From the NCBI RefSeq assembly GCF_025252405.1, contig NZ_CP104307.1, positions 4,030,001 through 4,094,000 on the forward strand: a DNA stretch of 64,000 nucleotides. The letters run 5' to 3'. Origin of the DNA: Flavobacterium sp. TR2 (GTDB lineage: Bacteria > Bacteroidota > Bacteroidia > Flavobacteriales > Flavobacteriaceae). The position numbers were made by a program, and so were the translations under genes. Of the stretch, positions 17,919-26,158 are shown in pieces (the first letter of the stretch is position 1; each line of letters opens with the position of its first letter). The notes below the pieces were generated by a model, which was given only the letters and a program-made list of their open reading frames with translations, made no database searches and was not told the origin of the DNA.

Positions 17919-19271
17919 CTACTTAGAAACGGCTGTCGGTACTGTTGCTCGCTTACCTATAAACACATCTGTCATCAATACATTTTCAGCATTTTCGTTC
18001 GACAGCGCATTTTTAGCTTCTTTTATTTCTATGTTTTTTAATGATATGTTCTTGATTTTTTTATCTGCGAATCCTTGAATTACAATCCCTGATTCAGATG
18101 CTTTATTGCAAGTGATATCCGAAAAATATACATTTGATATATCCGATTGATAGCCTTTTCCTTCTCCATGATAATTTGATGTAATGTAAAGGCAGTCTTC
18201 TACTTGGTCTAATTGAATATTTCTAACAAATATATTTTTAATATATCCTCCGCGATCGGCATTGGTTTTTAGATAAATTCCTCTTTTTAAATATCCCGCT
18301 GTTTTACAGTTTTCTACAAAAACATTCTGAACTCCAGCCGACATTTCGCTCCCGATCACAACTCCGTGCAATCCTTTAAAATTACAGTTTCTAATGACAA
18401 TATTTTGGCTTGGCGTTGCTGTGTTGGCCCTTCCTTCATGATCTCTTCCCGCTTTTATGGCCACATTATCGTCTCCATTGTCAAAAGTGACATTTTCAAT
18501 TAAAACGTCTTTGGCATATTCGGGATCGATTCCGTCGTTGTTATGATTTAGCGATTTATAGCTTATCCCGCGAATGGTGATGCTTTCTGATTTTAAAAGG
18601 TGCAGACACCAGAATGGCGAATTTTCGATTCTGATATTTTCTACTAAAATATTTTTGCAATTGAGAAACTGAATCATCTGCGGTCTCAAAAAATAGCCTT
18701 CTCCAAATTTTCTTTCGCTCAATGGCACCTTATTATGATTCATGTCACGGCTTCGGCTTTTGCCTTCGTTCTCTTTTGCTTTAAAGGTCTTCCAAGTCTT
18801 CCCTCCTTCGCCATCCATAATGCCTTCGCCAGAAATGGCAATATTAGTGCAATTATTAGCATAAATAAGCGGACTGTAATTGTAAAGCATCGTTCCTTCC
18901 CAGCTGGTTAAAACCATTGGAAGATAGTCTTTTGGATTGTCGCTGAATTTTATTTTTGCTCCTTTTTCGAGCTTCAGATTAACGTTGCTCACAAAATGAA
19001 TCGGGCCGTTTATTTTGTAGATTCCTTTTGGAACAATAATCGTTCCTCCGCTGTTCTTTTTGCACAATGCCATTGCCTTATCAAAAGCCTTTTTATTGTC
19101 TGAAACAGAATCTCCTTTTGCTCCTAATTTCGTCACATTGATTTGAAAAGAAGGAATTTCTGGAAGCTTTATGTTCTTTACAATAGAATCGACTTTTGCT
19201 GATGGGAAATCTGTGTTTTGTGCAAAACATACGCTGGTGATTAGTAGTAAGAGAAGGTATTTTATATTCAT
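17919..19271 (-). CDS. GH28 polygalacturonase-type glycoside hydrolase
   Basis: A 450-residue secreted protein (signal MNIKYLLLLLITSVCFAQ) with a right-handed beta-helix. GH28 landmarks: N-terminal VTKLGAKGDSVSDNKKAFDKA, then HNNDGIDPEYA, NGDDNVAIKAGRD, LHGVVIGSEMSAGVQ and IYLKTNADRGG. The three catalytic aspartates (in NDGID and GDDN) and the histidine of LHG are present; the usual RIK tripeptide reads YLK. Such enzymes release galacturonate from homogalacturonan or unsaturated/RG fragments, usually exo-acting in this clade. It belongs to the pectin locus, next to the PL10-CE8 gene, and works in the periplasm. Confidence 0.9.
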   Translation of the reverse strand: MNIKYLLLLLITSVCFAQNTDFPSAKVDSIVKNIKLPEIPSFQINVTKLGAKGDSVSDNKKAFDKAMALCKKNSGGTIIVPKGIYKINGPIHFVSNVNLKLEKGAKIKFSDNPKDYLPMVLTSWEGTMLYNYSPLIYANNCTNIAISGEGIMDGEGGKTWKTFKAKENEGKSRSRDMNHNKVPLSERKFGEGYFLRPQMIQFLNCKNILVENIRIENSPFWCLHLLKSESITIRGISYKSLNHNNDGIDPEYAKDVLIENVTFDNGDDNVAIKAGRDHEGRANTATPSQNIVIRNCNFKGLHGVVIGSEMSAGVQNVFVENCKTAGYLKRGIYLKTNADRGGYIKNIFVRNIQLDQVEDCLYITSNYHGEGKGYQSDISNVYFSDITCNKASESGIVIQGFADKKIKNISLKNIEIKEAKNALSNENAENVLMTDVFIGKRATVPTAVSK

Positions 19272-19383
19272 ACTTTTAATATTGAATTTGTGTCGTTTTT
19301 TTTACCGCAAAGTGCGCGAAGTTTTTTCTTTATTTTCGTTATGTTCTATATCGAAAGGACACAAAGCTTTGTCGATTCTTTGT

Positions 19384-19508
19384 GTAGACGCACTGCCGTG
19401 CGTCTCTACGGAAAAAACTTTGTCTCTTTGTTTCTTTGAACCTTTGCTACTAAATTTAAAATTCTTTGTCGATTCTCTTTGCGTAGACGCACTGCGGTGC
19501 GTCTCTAC
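19384..19508. repeat. Two copies of the 26-bp palindromic repeat
   Basis: Copies of GTAGACGCACTGC..GTGCGTCTC with tail TAC lie at 19384-19409 and 19483-19508 in the 369-base gap between GH28 and PL10-CE8 genes (19272-19640). The flanks also resemble the 117-bp tandem unit (ending with the TTTGTGTGCTTTGCG and TTAACCGCA phrases at about 19568-19594). I see no gene in this gap. Confidence 0.75.
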
Positions 19509-19640
19509 GTGAAAATCTTGCGAAATTTGTCTCCTTTACAAAAACTTTGTGTTCTTTGCGTATTCTTTGTGTGCTTTGCGTTAAAAAATTAACCGCATAG
19601 CATTACAATTTGCACTGTAAACTGAGACTGCGACTGAATA

Positions 19641-21638
19641 CTAAAAATACCACGCTCCAGCCTTATCCTTAAGAATGTTCTCAATAGTATATTGTGCAGC
19701 ATCTTTTTTTGAAAGCTGATGCGACCATTTTACTCTTTTTGATGGCTGAAAACCTTCGCCACTGCAATTGTATTCGGCGTAAAAGGCATTTTTTTCTGCT
19801 TCTGGTTTTGACCAGTTTTCCCAGCCCTCTGGCTTAATTTGTGCCCCCATTTCGCAGTTCATAAAAACCGTTTTGGCAAAAATGCGCCACGGCCTTCCTA
19901 AGTAAACTTCTTTTGCTTCAGGATTTGCTGTCAGCTTGCAATTTTTAAAAACAAATCCAAACGGTGTGTCTTCTGGGGTTGAAGCTGCTGTGATATACGA
20001 ACTTTTGATGCTGTGAATGGTACAGTTCTCAAACAAAGCTGTTGCGCCTCCAAAAATAAAATCGGTTGTTCCTTCGATATAACAGTCTTTAAAATACTGT
20101 TTGGCCTCTTTTCCTGATAAATACAAAGTATCCTGATTTCCTAAAAAATTGCAGTTTGTTATTTTAACACGATTTCCTGTCACCGACAATGCAATAGCCT
20201 GCCCGCGATCTCCCGAAGTATTTTTAATGGTTAGGTTTGATGCCGAAAAATCATCGCTTTCAACCAAAAGCGTGTAGGTATAAAAGGTGCTGTTTCTTCC
20301 CAAAGCAATTTTCGAAAAATTATCATCAAAGGCAATGATGGTGTTTTCTTTGCTTTCGCCTTGCAGAACCACATTGGTATTCCATTCTGGAATTCTGACT
20401 TTCTCGTTATACGTTCCGTTTTTCACATAAATGGTAACTTTCTCATAAGGAAAAGCAGGAGTCGCATAAACGGCATCTTGAATTTTGGTGTAATCTCCAG
20501 AACCGTCTTGAGCTACTGTGATATAATTTACGTTTTTCTTTTCTGATGCGCCTACTTTAGTGCCATTTTTAACTGCCCAGTCCGGAAATTTTTTCAAAAC
20601 TTCTTGCGGTGCGTCTGAATACCAAGAGTAGCCATTTCTTCTCTCTGATCCTATCTGATCCAGCGATTTTTTCTTGATTCCGTCACGGTCGCAAAAGAAA
20701 GGTTCATTGGTTTCCAAATCCATAAATCTTGCCCAAATGGGTTTAGCATTTGCTGTTGGAATCATTTTTTTGTCTACAATTTTTCCAGCGTCATTTAAGA
20801 CTCTTTTTTCTTCTAAATTGGTGATTTTAGTTTTTTCGAACCACGCTACAGCACTTTTTACGGCTGTTACAATTTCTCTTGAAGGTTTGTCAATGGACAT
20901 TAAAAGCAGCACTATTTTTGCCGATTCGTAACCGCTTAGCGAAGCCAATTCAAAAGCTCTAGCATTTGCAGGAGCCAATGTAACTTCATCGTGCTGAGCA
21001 CACCATGCTGTTAAAACTCCGTTTTGTTTGTACTGTGTTTTTAAGATGCAGTCAATTCCTTTGTCAAAAGCTTTTTTGCATTTTTCTACAACTTCTTTTG
21101 ATGGTTTTATACTGTAATAATCCGATTCGTCTGCAACGGCTTTTATGACATTCATAATATTCACCATCGAATCGTCATTATAGGTAATGTGCGTATAATA
21201 TCCTTTTTTTAACGGATAAAACTGTGGCCAGCCTCCGTTTGCATATTGCGCTTCAAGCAGATAATTCAATCCTTTTAAGAAAGATTCTCGATAGCGTTCG
21301 TCTTTTACCTGCGCGTACATTCTAGACATAAAAAGCATTTCTTGGCTAGTTGCTCCGTTGTCTGTAGTAGTTTCTACAGCTGTTTTTTTGAGCGCAATCA
21401 AATCTTTTTTCTGCTTATCGCTCAATTCATCCTGCATCTGAATATTCTTTGGCCAGCCCCCTATATCTCTTTGATACAAAAGCACATTTTCTGCTATTTT
21501 TTTGGCTTCCGCCGAAGCAAACCAAGAAGCATCATTCTTTCGAATAATTTCGGGCCATCTTTTGTAGGTGTTTTGAGATTTTACAGCAAAACTGCAAAAA
21601 CATACAAAAAGCACTATTTGTTTCTTTAACTGCATCAT
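19641..21638 (-). CDS. Pectate lyase (PL10) - pectin methylesterase (CE8) fusion
   Basis: A 665-residue secreted two-domain enzyme. Residues about 25-360 are a PL10 pectate lyase (YQRDIGGWPKN, ANGGWPQFYPL, TYNDDSMVNIMNV, WCAQHD, PIWARFMDLETNEPFFCDRDG). Residues about 370-665 are a CE8 pectinesterase (AQDGSGDYTKIQDAV, GNQDTLYL, CYIEGTTDFIFG with the catalytic Asp pair, and YLGRPW with the active-site Arg). The esterase strips methyl groups from pectin and the lyase cuts the freed polygalacturonate by beta-elimination, so coupling them is sensible. It begins 4 bases after the GH43 gene ends, a clear operon link. Confidence 0.93.
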   Translation of the reverse strand: MMQLKKQIVLFVCFCSFAVKSQNTYKRWPEIIRKNDASWFASAEAKKIAENVLLYQRDIGGWPKNIQMQDELSDKQKKDLIALKKTAVETTTDNGATSQEMLFMSRMYAQVKDERYRESFLKGLNYLLEAQYANGGWPQFYPLKKGYYTHITYNDDSMVNIMNVIKAVADESDYYSIKPSKEVVEKCKKAFDKGIDCILKTQYKQNGVLTAWCAQHDEVTLAPANARAFELASLSGYESAKIVLLLMSIDKPSREIVTAVKSAVAWFEKTKITNLEEKRVLNDAGKIVDKKMIPTANAKPIWARFMDLETNEPFFCDRDGIKKKSLDQIGSERRNGYSWYSDAPQEVLKKFPDWAVKNGTKVGASEKKNVNYITVAQDGSGDYTKIQDAVYATPAFPYEKVTIYVKNGTYNEKVRIPEWNTNVVLQGESKENTIIAFDDNFSKIALGRNSTFYTYTLLVESDDFSASNLTIKNTSGDRGQAIALSVTGNRVKITNCNFLGNQDTLYLSGKEAKQYFKDCYIEGTTDFIFGGATALFENCTIHSIKSSYITAASTPEDTPFGFVFKNCKLTANPEAKEVYLGRPWRIFAKTVFMNCEMGAQIKPEGWENWSKPEAEKNAFYAEYNCSGEGFQPSKRVKWSHQLSKKDAAQYTIENILKDKAGAWYF

Positions 21639-21642
21639 TTTT

Positions 21643-23232
21643 TTATTTCGTTATTCTAAACCAATCCACTTCAACGTTTCCAGAATCATTTTTTATTTCT
21701 TTGCCTAACGCAAAAAGTCCGACTTTGGCTCCAATCCATTTGCCTTCTCTCGATTTGAAATCATTCCCAATCGTCTGATAATTTTTATCGTCTAAGCTGT
21801 AAAAGAAACTGCACATTCCGTCTTTCTTAATTTGAACTCTCAGATAAATGGTATTGCTATCAATTGCGATCGGTTTTGTCCCTGTTTCTGAAACACTTTT
21901 ATCAAAAGTTCCTGTTTTCTGATTTAGGTACAATTTCCCATCAATATTTTGAAAACATAGCAAACTATAATCTAACCCCATTACGATCAGACCTGTTGAT
22001 TCGCCTTTTAATCTCGAATTGAAAGTCAGTTTTGCTGTAGCTGTAAATTCTTCAGCAGGGAATTTTTGCAGTAATAAATTTGGAGCATTAAAAATATTGG
22101 CTGTTGTGGTATTGCAAAACAGATTCAGGTATCCTAAACTAGTCGGAAATCCAAAATTGATTTGTTTGTTGGCCTGCCATTGCCATTGCAATCCTAATTT
22201 GGGTTCGTTAAACTCATCTGAAGTTGCTGGAACTTCTATTGGGTATTTTTTGCCAACATTTGGTTTTCTGTAGGTAGTTACAGGTTCTCCAATTCCGTTT
22301 TTATCAAAATCTTCTCCCATAACTGGCCAGTCGTTTAGCCATTTCATAGGTTGCAGATGCACAATGCGTCCGTAGGCGCCTTTATCCTGAAAATGGAAAA
22401 ACCAGTCTTCTCCTGTCTGCGTCGTTACCCAAGCACCTTGATGCGGACCATTTATAGCGGTCGAACCTTGTTCCAGAACCTTCTTTTTTTCGTAAGGTCC
22501 AAAAACATTTTTCGATCTTAAAATAGTCTGCCATCCCGTTGGAACGCCGCCTGCTGGAGCAAAAATGTAGTAATATCCGTTTCGTTTGTAAAATTTAGGG
22601 CCTTCAATAGTTTCTTCTCCTTTATGTCCGTCAATAAGCATTACTTCGTCATTATTTACAACGGTTCCTTCTGGATTCATAGTGCAAACCACTAACAAAC
22701 TTTTAATCTGTGCACGACTTCCTGCAAAGGCATGAGTCAGATAAGCTTTGCCGTCTGTATCCCAAAGCGGACTAGGATCAATCAATCCTTTTCCTGCTTT
22801 GACCAAAAGCGGTTCAGACCAAGGGCCTTCAGCATTTTTGGCTTTTATCATATAAATTCCGAAATCGGGATCGGGATAGTATATGTAGAATTCATTTTTA
22901 TGATAGGTAATGCTTGGCGCCCAAACTCCATTTCCGTGCTGCACACTGTCGTATGTTTCAAACGGAGGCTGTTTTACCAAAGCATGACCGATAATTTTCC
23001 AGTTTACCAAATCTTTCGAATGTAAAATAGGCAACCCCGGAATACAGTTAAAAGATGAAGCCGTCATATAATAATCATCTCCCACGCGAACAACATCTGG
23101 ATCTGAGTAATCGGCATGAATAACAGGATTGGTGTATGTTCCGTCTCCGTTATCGGGCACCCAGACTTGTGCTGCATTCTTTTGAAAAGAAAAAATACAG
23201 AAAAGGAATATGATGATTTTTATGTTTTTCAT
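21643..23232 (-). CDS. GH43 glycoside hydrolase with C-terminal beta-sandwich
   Basis: A 529-residue secreted enzyme (signal MKNIKIIIFLFCIFSFQKNAAQ). The five-bladed propeller at about 30-320 has the GH43 acidic residues in HADYSDPDVVRVGDDYY, LIDPSPLWDTDGKAYL and EGPKFYKRNGYYY. Residues about 335-529 form a lectin-like sandwich (EFNEPKLGLQWQWQ..., VGLFALGKE...VEVDWFRI) typical of GH43 beta-xylosidase/arabinofuranosidase subfamilies. In this locus, removal of arabinose or xylose side chains from pectin is likely; the exact sugar cannot be told. It sits between GH105 (191-base gap) and PL10-CE8. Confidence 0.9.
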   Translation of the reverse strand: MKNIKIIIFLFCIFSFQKNAAQVWVPDNGDGTYTNPVIHADYSDPDVVRVGDDYYMTASSFNCIPGLPILHSKDLVNWKIIGHALVKQPPFETYDSVQHGNGVWAPSITYHKNEFYIYYPDPDFGIYMIKAKNAEGPWSEPLLVKAGKGLIDPSPLWDTDGKAYLTHAFAGSRAQIKSLLVVCTMNPEGTVVNNDEVMLIDGHKGEETIEGPKFYKRNGYYYIFAPAGGVPTGWQTILRSKNVFGPYEKKKVLEQGSTAINGPHQGAWVTTQTGEDWFFHFQDKGAYGRIVHLQPMKWLNDWPVMGEDFDKNGIGEPVTTYRKPNVGKKYPIEVPATSDEFNEPKLGLQWQWQANKQINFGFPTSLGYLNLFCNTTTANIFNAPNLLLQKFPAEEFTATAKLTFNSRLKGESTGLIVMGLDYSLLCFQNIDGKLYLNQKTGTFDKSVSETGTKPIAIDSNTIYLRVQIKKDGMCSFFYSLDDKNYQTIGNDFKSREGKWIGAKVGLFALGKEIKNDSGNVEVDWFRITK

Positions 23233-23252
23233 TTTTAACTGTTCTTTTATTT

Positions 23253-23296
23253 AAACCCGACAGGTTTTATCCCGAAGCTTCGGGACTGTCGGGTTT
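23253..23296. repeat. Nested hairpin repeat between GH105 and GH43
   Basis: AAACCCGACAG (23253-23263) pairs with CTGTCGGGTTT (23286-23296) and encloses the palindrome CCCGAAGCTTCGGG (23271-23284). No T-run follows on the minus strand, so it is a repeat or processing site more than a terminator. Confidence 0.6.
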
Positions 23297-23380
23297 GTAA
23301 CTTGCATATTCTTTGAGGAGTTTCTTTGCGATGCTTCTCCCGAAGTCTCGGGATCGCTCAGCAAGACAAATTGGAGCATT

Positions 23381-23415
23381 CATAACTCATAACTCATAAC
23401 TCAAAACTCATAACT
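23381..23415. repeat. Heptamer tandem repeat (CATAACT) x5
   Basis: Five consecutive 7-base units CATAACT, the fourth reading CAAAACT, just downstream of the GH105 stop. Related AACTCAT-type units flank the rhaK/rhaI gap at about 5620-5745. Confidence 0.8.
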
Positions 23416-23423
23416 TTTAGAAA

Positions 23424-24650
23424 TTAACGATTTAACTCAATAGCTGCCAAAATAAAAGGCCCTGTTGCTTTAGGATCGTTGTCTTTTTTTCTTTCGTTTA
23501 CATAATACTCGTAAGAACCATCACGGTACGGATTTCCACCTAAACCAGCCACTTGACAGCAGTTTGTTAAAGTGATTCCGCCATCTTCATCAACTTTTTT
23601 GATTAAAATTGTAGTTAATCCATCAAAAGCTTTGTTGGCTGCTTTTTTAAATTTAGCTGGCAGATAACCTTTGTTTGCTCCTTTTGCATAAGCATACGCA
23701 AACATAGCCGATCCAGAAGCTTCTAAGTAATTGTCTTTATCACCGCCTCTGTCTGTAACCTGATACCACAAACCAGACGATTTATCTTGAAATTTAAGTA
23801 TCGCCTCAGAAGCGTTGTTTAAGTATTTGATCAATTCTTTTCTTTTTGGATGGTCTTTTGGCATATAATCTAAAACATCAACCAAAGCCATTACATACCA
23901 GCCCAAAGATCTAGACCAGAAGTTTGGCGAGTTTCCTGTTTCTTTATTGGCCCAAGGCATTTGTTTGCTTTCGTCCCAACCGTGATATAGCAGTCCTGTT
24001 TTTGGATCTGTAGCTTTCAATTGAATCACTTCAAATTGTTTTGCGATATCGTCAAAGCTTTTTCCGTTTTCAAATTTAGCTGTGTATTCTGCATAGAATG
24101 GTTCGCCCATGTATAAACCGTCTAACCACATTTGGTTTGGATAGATTTGTTTGTGCCAGAATCCGCCGCTTTGAGTTCGTGGCTGTTCTGCTAGCTGTTT
24201 GCGAATTAACTGCAATGCTTTTAAATACTTTTCTTCTTTTGAAGTTTCATAAACATCAAAAAGAAGACGTCCTGGCAATACTAAATCAATATTGTATTTA
24301 TCAAATTCGTAAGTATTGATGCTTCCGTCAGCTTGCACCAAATTGTCTACATATCCTCTTATGTACGCTTTGTATCTCGGATCTGGATTTTTTTTGTACA
24401 ATTCTTCGATTGAATGCAATACTAAGGCGTGAACATAATCCCACTTTGGCTTTTTAGCATCGTCGATCATGTAGGCTTCCGGATGGCGTTTCATCAATGT
24501 TAAAGCCATTTTATCAGACCATTTCAGATTCTTTCCAATTACGATATCCTTTTTTGCAGGCTCTTGAGAGGTTACTTTACAACTTGTAATAGTCATAACG
24601 CAGATCATCAGAACCGACATGAAGTAATTGTGCTTTCTACTATTTTTCAT
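23424..24650 (-). CDS. GH105 unsaturated rhamnogalacturonyl hydrolase, lipoprotein
   Basis: A 408-residue (alpha/alpha)6-barrel enzyme with a lipoprotein signal (MKNSRKHNYFMSVLMICVMTITSC). GH105 landmarks are WHKQIYPNQMWLDGLYMGEPFYAEY, whose Asp is the proposed general acid, NSPNFWSRSLGWYVMALVDVL and EASGSAMFAYAYAKG. It removes the 4,5-unsaturated uronate from the ends of pectin fragments produced by lyases. I start at ATG 24650; the in-frame TTG at 24671 lies directly after the previous gene's stop and precedes the signal peptide. It is a clear paralogue of the upstream GH105 gene. Confidence 0.92.
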   Translation of the reverse strand: MKNSRKHNYFMSVLMICVMTITSCKVTSQEPAKKDIVIGKNLKWSDKMALTLMKRHPEAYMIDDAKKPKWDYVHALVLHSIEELYKKNPDPRYKAYIRGYVDNLVQADGSINTYEFDKYNIDLVLPGRLLFDVYETSKEEKYLKALQLIRKQLAEQPRTQSGGFWHKQIYPNQMWLDGLYMGEPFYAEYTAKFENGKSFDDIAKQFEVIQLKATDPKTGLLYHGWDESKQMPWANKETGNSPNFWSRSLGWYVMALVDVLDYMPKDHPKRKELIKYLNNASEAILKFQDKSSGLWYQVTDRGGDKDNYLEASGSAMFAYAYAKGANKGYLPAKFKKAANKAFDGLTTILIKKVDEDGGITLTNCCQVAGLGGNPYRDGSYEYYVNERKKDNDPKATGPFILAAIELNR

Positions 24651-24671
24651 TTCAACAATATTTAAATTCAA

Positions 24672-25871
24672 CTATTTTTCTAATTCGATCGATGCCAATA
24701 AAAACGCTCCTAAGCCTATTGCACCATTTTCTTTTGTTTTGGAAGACATATAATAATCATTTGTTCCATCGCGGAATGGTTTTCCGCCCAATCCTACATT
24801 TGACGAAACATTTAGAATATTGACTTCTCCTTTTTTATCCACTTTCACAAATTCTTTCACAAAACCGTCAAATGATTTTTTCGCTGCTGTTTTATAGCTT
24901 GACGCTAAATAACCTTTGTTGGCTCCTTTTGCAAACGCATAAATAATCATTCCAGAAGCTGATGGTTCTACATAGTTTCCGTACAATTCTGGTTTATCGG
25001 CAACTTGATACCAAAGCCCATTTTCGCTTTTGAACTGATTCACGTTTTTTGAAATCTGATTTAAGTACCCTACCAAAACTTTATATTTTGGATGTGATTT
25101 CGGAAAATAATCTAACGTTTCTACCAATGCAACCATGTACCAGCCAATTCCTCTGCCCCAGATCGTTGGCGAGGTTCCTGTCTGTTTATCTGCCCACGCG
25201 ATCTCTTTGCTTTCGTCCCAAGCTTGGTAAACCAACCCTGTCTTGGGATCTACTATATGATTTTGAACGAGTTCAAATTGTTTGGCGATATCGTCTAAGC
25301 TCTTTCCTTTTTCATACTTCACTGTAAACTGCGCATAAAAAGGTTCTGCCATATACAAACCGTCAATCCACATTTGGTTTGGGTAAATCTGTTTGTGCCA
25401 AAATCCTCCGCTTGGTGTTCTCGGCTGACTTTCAAGCTGATTTCTCAGTTTTCCGATAAGCTGCAGATAGCGTGAATCTTTGGTAATATCATATAAATTA
25501 AACAGCAGTTTTCCCGGATTCAAACAATCGATATTGTATTCTTTTACATCATACTTTTTGATGTTTCCTGTGCTGTCAATCATTCCATCAACATACTCTT
25601 TAATATAATTCAGGTATTTTTTATTGTTTGTCTTCTGATATAATTTTTCAAAACCAGACAATACAAAACCCATTTTATAATCCCATTTTGGTTTGTCATT
25701 TCCATCCAGCTGCCATGCATTCGGATACTTGCTTAAAATAGAAAGTGCTGTTCGTTCTGACCATTTTAAATCGTACGGAATTACATTTTCTGATGCGTCA
25801 GTTTGATTTTGCGCTATTGCAAAAACATTGAAAAGCAGAAATAATAATAGGGCAGTTTTTTTATACTTCAT
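24672..25871 (-). CDS. GH105 unsaturated rhamnogalacturonyl hydrolase, secreted
   Basis: A 399-residue enzyme with a Sec signal (MKYKKTALLLFLLFNVFAIAQ) and no lipobox, so probably periplasmic. It shares WHKQIYPNQMWIDGLYMAEPFYAQF, SPTIWGRGIGWYMVALVETLDYF and EPSASGMIIYAFAKGANKGYL with its neighbour. The Asp of WIDGLYM is the expected catalytic acid. Start at ATG 25871; a GTG seven codons upstream would push the signal sequence inward. The two GH105 genes probably arose by duplication, with different cell anchoring; substrate preferences may differ (rhamnogalacturonan against galacturonan fragments). Confidence 0.92.
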   Translation of the reverse strand: MKYKKTALLLFLLFNVFAIAQNQTDASENVIPYDLKWSERTALSILSKYPNAWQLDGNDKPKWDYKMGFVLSGFEKLYQKTNNKKYLNYIKEYVDGMIDSTGNIKKYDVKEYNIDCLNPGKLLFNLYDITKDSRYLQLIGKLRNQLESQPRTPSGGFWHKQIYPNQMWIDGLYMAEPFYAQFTVKYEKGKSLDDIAKQFELVQNHIVDPKTGLVYQAWDESKEIAWADKQTGTSPTIWGRGIGWYMVALVETLDYFPKSHPKYKVLVGYLNQISKNVNQFKSENGLWYQVADKPELYGNYVEPSASGMIIYAFAKGANKGYLASSYKTAAKKSFDGFVKEFVKVDKKGEVNILNVSSNVGLGGKPFRDGTNDYYMSSKTKENGAIGLGAFLLASIELEK

Positions 25872-25924
25872 ATTTATATTTTTTTTCGCCACAGATTAAT
25901 GGATTATTCTTTGGCTGTTTTTTT

Positions 25925-26062
25925 AACACATAGATACATAGTTTAGAAAACTTAATAAAAGGCATTTCACTTGCAATAATAAACATAGTATGCTATGTGT
26001 AAGAAGCAAGCTTCTTTTTTATATTCTTTTAAAATACAATAAACTCTATGTTTCTATGTGTT
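25925..26062. mobile_element. MITE-like structured repeat, copy 1 (17-bp terminal inverted repeats)
   Basis: AACACATAGATACATAG (25925-25941) is the near-perfect inverse of CTATGTTTCTATGTGTT (26046-26062), 16 of 17. Inside are hairpins ACATAG/CTATGT (25983-25998) and AAGAAGC/GCTTCTT (26001-26016). A diverged second copy lies at 59613-59748 and shares the internal phrase ATAAAAGGCATTTCACTT. No coding capacity. It sits between DUF4861 and GH105 genes, inside the presumed pectin transcript. Confidence 0.7.
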
Positions 26063-26126
26063 AAAATTATTCTCACGCTGATTCGGCAGATTGAGCAGAT
26101 CTTTTTTAATCATTTTAATCTTTTAT

Positions 26127-26142
26127 CCCGATAGCTATCGGG
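26127..26142. repeat. 16-bp perfect palindrome CCCGATAGCTATCGGG
   Basis: Perfect self-complementary sequence 17 bases downstream of the DUF4861 stop when read on the minus strand; no T-run follows. A short REP-like or processing element. Confidence 0.55.
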
Positions 26143-26158
26143 AGTGGCAAAAAACAAT

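Noticed and set aside
23253..23296. Terminator between GH105 and GH43
   Set aside because: The hairpin is strong but has no T-run on the minus strand.
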